From positions 1 to 9,074 of the forward strand of contig DASRJX010000117.1 in NCBI GenBank assembly GCA_035649235.1: 9,074 nt of DNA, given 5' to 3'. Made by a program: the position numbers and the translations under genes. Shown piece by piece: positions 7,308 to 9,074 of this stretch; positions within the stretch are counted from its first letter, which is position 1, and every line of letters begins with the position of its first letter. This DNA is from DASRJX01 sp035649235 (GTDB lineage: Bacteria > Acidobacteriota > Polarisedimenticolia > Gp22-AA2). The notes under the pieces were generated by a model. It made no database searches, was not told the origin of the DNA, and saw only the letters and a program-made list of their open reading frames with translations.

Positions 7308-7406
7308 GTGACCAAGGCTCTCTCGTATCGCGGCTATCGCTATTGCAGGCTGGACAGTGCCGGCCGGCGGCGGCAGCCCGGGGAGCCCAAGGAGATTCCG
7401 AAGTAG
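7308..7406 (+). CDS. 32-aa small protein or leader peptide
   Basis: GTG 7308 follows a strong AAGGAAGG Shine-Dalgarno sequence (7295-7302, five-base spacer) and opens 32 codons ending in TAG at 7404-7406. The peptide begins MTKALSYRGYRYCRLDSAG and continues with RRR and a Gly/Pro/Glu/Lys tail. It is basic (six Arg and four Lys counting the tail), with three Tyr and one Cys packed in YRGYRYC, and has no hydrophobic segment. It has a candidate promoter before it and an intrinsic terminator 30 bp after it, so it is either a small gene of its own or the leader peptide of an attenuator controlling the heme-oxygenase-like gene. I do not recognise a family. A third option is a peptide substrate of that neighbour. 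Good translation signals make expression plausible; function is unknown. Confidence 0.55.
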   Translation: MTKALSYRGYRYCRLDSAGRRRQPGEPKEIPK

Positions 7407-7441
7407 GACGACCCCCAGAACGAGGCTGAACCTGGAGCCCA
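7382..7441 (+). repeat. 8-bp direct repeat GGAGCCCA, possible antiterminator arm
   Basis: GGAGCCCA occurs at 7382-7389, near the 3' end of the 32-aa ORF, and again at 7434-7441, at the base of the terminator's 5' arm. Because the second copy pairs with the terminator's 3' arm (TGGGCT, 7455-7460), the first copy could compete for the same partner. Upstream GGCGG copies (7366-7373) could likewise bind the CCGCC of the 5' arm (7442-7446). The repeats are real; the regulatory reading is inference. Confidence 0.4.
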
Positions 7442-7468
7442 CCGCCTTCGGCGGTGGGCTTTTTCTTT
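7436..7468 (+). terminator. Strong intrinsic terminator, possible attenuator
   Basis: A perfect 10-bp GC-rich stem (GCCCACCGCC / GGCGGTGGGC, 7437-7459), extended by an A-T pair, has a TTC triloop and is followed by TTTTTCTTT (7460-7468). This is a textbook Rho-independent terminator on the + strand. Its T-tract ends two bases before the GGGAGGA ribosome site of the next gene (7471-7477), leaving no room for a promoter between them. Transcription of the downstream gene must therefore come by readthrough or from a start inside the hairpin region. Confidence 0.92.
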
Positions 7469-7481
7469 GTGGGAGGAAGCC

Positions 7482-8252
7482 ATGAGAGCCGTACCCAGTC
7501 CGGACCATGAATCGTTCGCGGACCTGGCGCAGCGCCTGGTGCGCCTGCACCCCATCGTGCGGCACAACGACTACACGCGCTGGTTCGCCGGCGGCCGGGC
7601 GACGCGCGCCGAGGTGCGGCACCTGACGGTGCAGTTCTCGGTCTTCAGCCACGAGTTCGTCCTGGCCCAGCTTCGCAAGGTGATCCACAGCGCCGACCGG
7701 GACACCTACCGTGCCGGTAAGGAGATCCTCCTGAACGAGCTGGGGGTCTCATTCACCCCGGCCGGGAGCGTGGACGGCGGCACGTTCCGGTTCTCCGGAG
7801 CGCACTTCGAGTGGCTGGTCGATTTCGGTGCTGCGATCGGCCTCGGCTTCTCGGACCTCGGACGGCGCCGGCACGCCACCCCGGCGACCCTCGCCTTCTG
7901 TGACGCCTTGCAGCGTCTCTACGCCTCGGAGGAGGCCTCTGTCTCCGAGGGAGCCTCGTTCGCCATCGAGCACTGGGCCGCGGCGGGATTCTGGAAGGAG
8001 CTGATCGCCGGCCTGCGGGCGTTCCAGCGGCGGGAGTGCCCCTCCCTGCCACTCGGCTTCTGGATCCGGCACGACCAGATCGAGGAGGCGCACGCGGCCC
8101 ACACCGGGGGGGAGCTGGCGCTGTGCCTGGAAGGTCGAGGATTCGAGCCCGACCGCTTCCTGTCCGGGGCGCAGGCGCTGCTCGATGCCGTGAAAGCCTT
8201 CTGGGATGGGCTCTTCGAGGATCATCTTGCCAGCCGGGACGGCGGCCGATAG
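7482..8252 (+). CDS. Heme-oxygenase-like fold protein (TenA/PqqC/diiron oxidase-like)
   Basis: A 256-aa, all-helical-looking protein. ATG 7482 has a strong GGGAGGA site (7471-7477); an upstream TTG at 7467 lies within the terminator T-run and is unlikely. The pattern of helices and acidic/His residues matches the heme-oxygenase-like superfamily: H57-E58 in the first core helix, LLNE86LG in the second, AH108FEWL, E163-H164 in the third, and GFWIRH197DQIEEAH204 in the last, like the 'H...(D/E)xxH' ending of PqqC and diiron oxidase/oxygenase (HDO) members. E58, E86, H108, E163, E201 and H204 could form a dinuclear metal site. Family members carry out O2-dependent C-N or C-C cleavages, N-oxygenation, or cofactor steps. 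Which applies here is unknown. It lies directly behind the terminator and is followed after 25 bp by a rhodanese gene that probably shares its transcript. Fold call moderately sure; activity not. Confidence 0.72.
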   Translation: MRAVPSPDHESFADLAQRLVRLHPIVRHNDYTRWFAGGRATRAEVRHLTVQFSVFSHEFVLAQLRKVIHSADRDTYRAGKEILLNELGVSFTPAGSVDGGTFRFSGAHFEWLVDFGAAIGLGFSDLGRRRHATPATLAFCDALQRLYASEEASVSEGASFAIEHWAAAGFWKELIAGLRAFQRRECPSLPLGFWIRHDQIEEAHAAHTGGELALCLEGRGFEPDRFLSGAQALLDAVKAFWDGLFEDHLASRDGGR

Positions 8253-8277
8253 GATCGCACGCTCGGAGGGGAGACTC

Positions 8278-8724
8278 ATGAAAGAGAAGTGCGTCAACGT
8301 GCGCCAGGCGCGCGCCCTGCTCCAGGAGGATCCCGACGCCGTGTATCTCGATGTCCGGACCGAGGCGGAGTTCGCCGACGGGCACCCGGAGAAGGCGATC
8401 AACATCCCGATCGGCACGCCCAACCCCGCCCGGGGGATGCTCGAGCCGAACCCGGACTTCGTGGAGGTCGCCCGGCTCCTGCTGCCGCTCGACACGCCGC
8501 TCCTCGTCGGCTGCCGCACCGGCCCGCGGGCCGAAACGGCTGCGCGCCTTCTCGCGGAGGCCGGCTTCCGGAACGTCACCTGGGTGCTGGGAGGCTACGT
8601 CGGCATCACCGATCCGCGCGGCGCCACGGTCGCTCCCGGATGGCTCGAACTGGGGTTCCCCACGAGCCAGGACACGGGGGACGGCGTCTCGTACGCCTCG
8701 CTGAAACGGAAGGCAGGACTCTAG
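8278..8724 (+). CDS. Single-domain rhodanese (sulfurtransferase)
   Basis: A 148-aa protein from ATG 8278, chosen for the GGAGGGGA site (8265-8272). An in-frame ATG at 8206 lies inside the preceding gene and is ignored. It has the rhodanese pattern throughout: Y23-L-D25-V-R27 with TEAEFADGHPEKAINIPIG, then the active-site loop C79-R-T-G-P-R84, then WVLGGYVG. The catalytic Cys is present, so it can carry a persulfide. The six-residue loop with a terminal Arg suits thiosulfate or thiol sulfur donors. There is no signal peptide, so it is cytoplasmic. It sits 25 bp behind the heme-oxygenase-like gene, probably co-transcribed, suggesting sulfur delivery or detoxification linked to that enzyme, though simple adjacency is possible. 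It converges on purL. Confidence 0.92.
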   Translation: MKEKCVNVRQARALLQEDPDAVYLDVRTEAEFADGHPEKAINIPIGTPNPARGMLEPNPDFVEVARLLLPLDTPLLVGCRTGPRAETAARLLAEAGFRNVTWVLGGYVGITDPRGATVAPGWLELGFPTSQDTGDGVSYASLKRKAGL

Positions 8725-8740
8725 GTCGCGCTCCGGACGA

Positions 8741-9074
8741 CTATTTCGCGAGCATCGCCGGCAGCGCCAGACGCCACGCGCTGCGCAGGTCACCGACGTC
8801 CAGATCGACTGCCGCAGTGTCGCCGACGGCGATCGTCAGGCGGTTCCCGCCCACCTTCCCGAGGACGTGGAACGGCGCGTCCGCGCTGAGCAGCAGTGCC
8901 TCCAGCCGCGCCCGGTTCTCGGGCGAGGTCGATACGATCACCCGCGTCGGGGCCTCGCCGAAGAGCAGAGCGTCGAGCCGCCGGCCGGCCTCTCCTGGTG
9001 CTAATCTCAGGCTGGCCCCGAGGGCACCGTCGGGCCCGCTGATGCAGCACTCGGCCAGGGCGACGGCCAGCCCT
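8741..9074 (-). CDS. purL: Phosphoribosylformylglycinamidine synthase II (PurL), C-terminal fragment
   Basis: The last 110 codons of purL read leftward from the window edge; the TAG stop is at 8743-8741. The 5' part lies beyond 9074. The visible protein contains GLAVALAECCISGPDGALG, LDALLFGEAPTRVIV and VGGNRL, followed by DLRSAWRLALPAML. These are the closing motifs of the second AIRS-type domain of PurL, which makes formylglycinamidine ribonucleotide from FGAR, ATP and glutamine-derived ammonia in purine synthesis. The in-frame GTG at 8941 is not the start, because the conserved frame continues upstream of it without a stop. The 16-bp gap to the converging rhodanese gene holds no visible terminator. 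Confidence 0.93.
   Translation of the reverse strand, partial: GLAVALAECCISGPDGALGASLRLAPGEAGRRLDALLFGEAPTRVIVSTSPENRARLEALLLSADAPFHVLGKVGGNRLTIAVGDTAAVDLDVGDLRSAWRLALPAMLAK

Noticed and set aside
8206..8277. Earlier in-frame ATG for the rhodanese
   Set aside because: It would overlap the preceding gene by about 47 bases and lacks a ribosome site, whereas ATG 8278 has GGAGGGGA and begins right at the rhodanese fold.
7749..8793. Minus-strand open frames across the heme-oxygenase-like and rhodanese genes
   Set aside because: Both + strand genes have ribosome sites and family motifs; the antisense products are Arg-rich with no domain.
1..9074. Mobile element, CRISPR array, toxin-antitoxin or phage-defence island
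   Set aside because: No transposase, integrase, repeat-spacer pattern, terminal inverted repeats or defence-type domains were seen; composition looks uniform.

Overview
The window is very GC-rich bacterial DNA (about 70% G+C by eye) with tightly packed genes, frequent GTG starts and stop/start overlaps. Nothing in it fixes the taxon. The style (GC-rich, FHA-GAF-PP2C signalling proteins, hybrid PAS kinases) would suit an uncultured soil or sediment lineage such as Acidobacteriota, but that is only an impression. There are no mobile elements, CRISPR arrays, tRNAs or rRNAs.

Left part (1-5356, + strand) is a signalling block. It holds the 3' end of a GAF-domain gene, then a hybrid histidine kinase (PAS-PAS-HisKA-HATPase-REC) coupled to it by a GTGA overlap. 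Next come a 17-codon mini-ORF with a near-perfect Shine-Dalgarno sequence, a membrane-anchored SpoIIE-type PP2C phosphatase, a 141-bp gap with a hairpin and a candidate leaderless promoter, and a soluble FHA-GAF-PP2C phosphatase. The two phosphatases probably work on phosphoserine/phosphothreonine proteins such as anti-sigma antagonists, but no STAS antagonist, anti-sigma kinase or Ser/Thr kinase lies in the window.

Middle part (5353-7294, + strand): the FHA-GAF-PP2C gene overlaps, again by GTGA, a saccharopine-dehydrogenase-family oxidoreductase of unknown substrate. This is followed 19 bp later by a family 5 (UDGb) uracil-DNA glycosylase with its four iron-sulfur cysteines in place.

Right part (7253-8724, + strand) is the most interesting stretch. 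A candidate promoter inside the end of the glycosylase gene precedes a 32-aa ORF with a good ribosome site. A strong intrinsic terminator follows, whose U-tract ends two bases before the Shine-Dalgarno sequence of the next gene. That gene encodes a heme-oxygenase-like (TenA/PqqC/diiron-oxidase-like) protein and is followed by a single-domain rhodanese. The layout (promoter, small ORF, terminator, gene) looks like a transcription attenuator with a leader peptide. An 8-base direct repeat gives a possible antiterminator. Alternatively the 32-aa ORF is an independent small protein, or even a substrate of the neighbouring enzyme.

Right edge: the last 110 codons of purL run on the minus strand, converging on the rhodanese gene with 16 bp between them.
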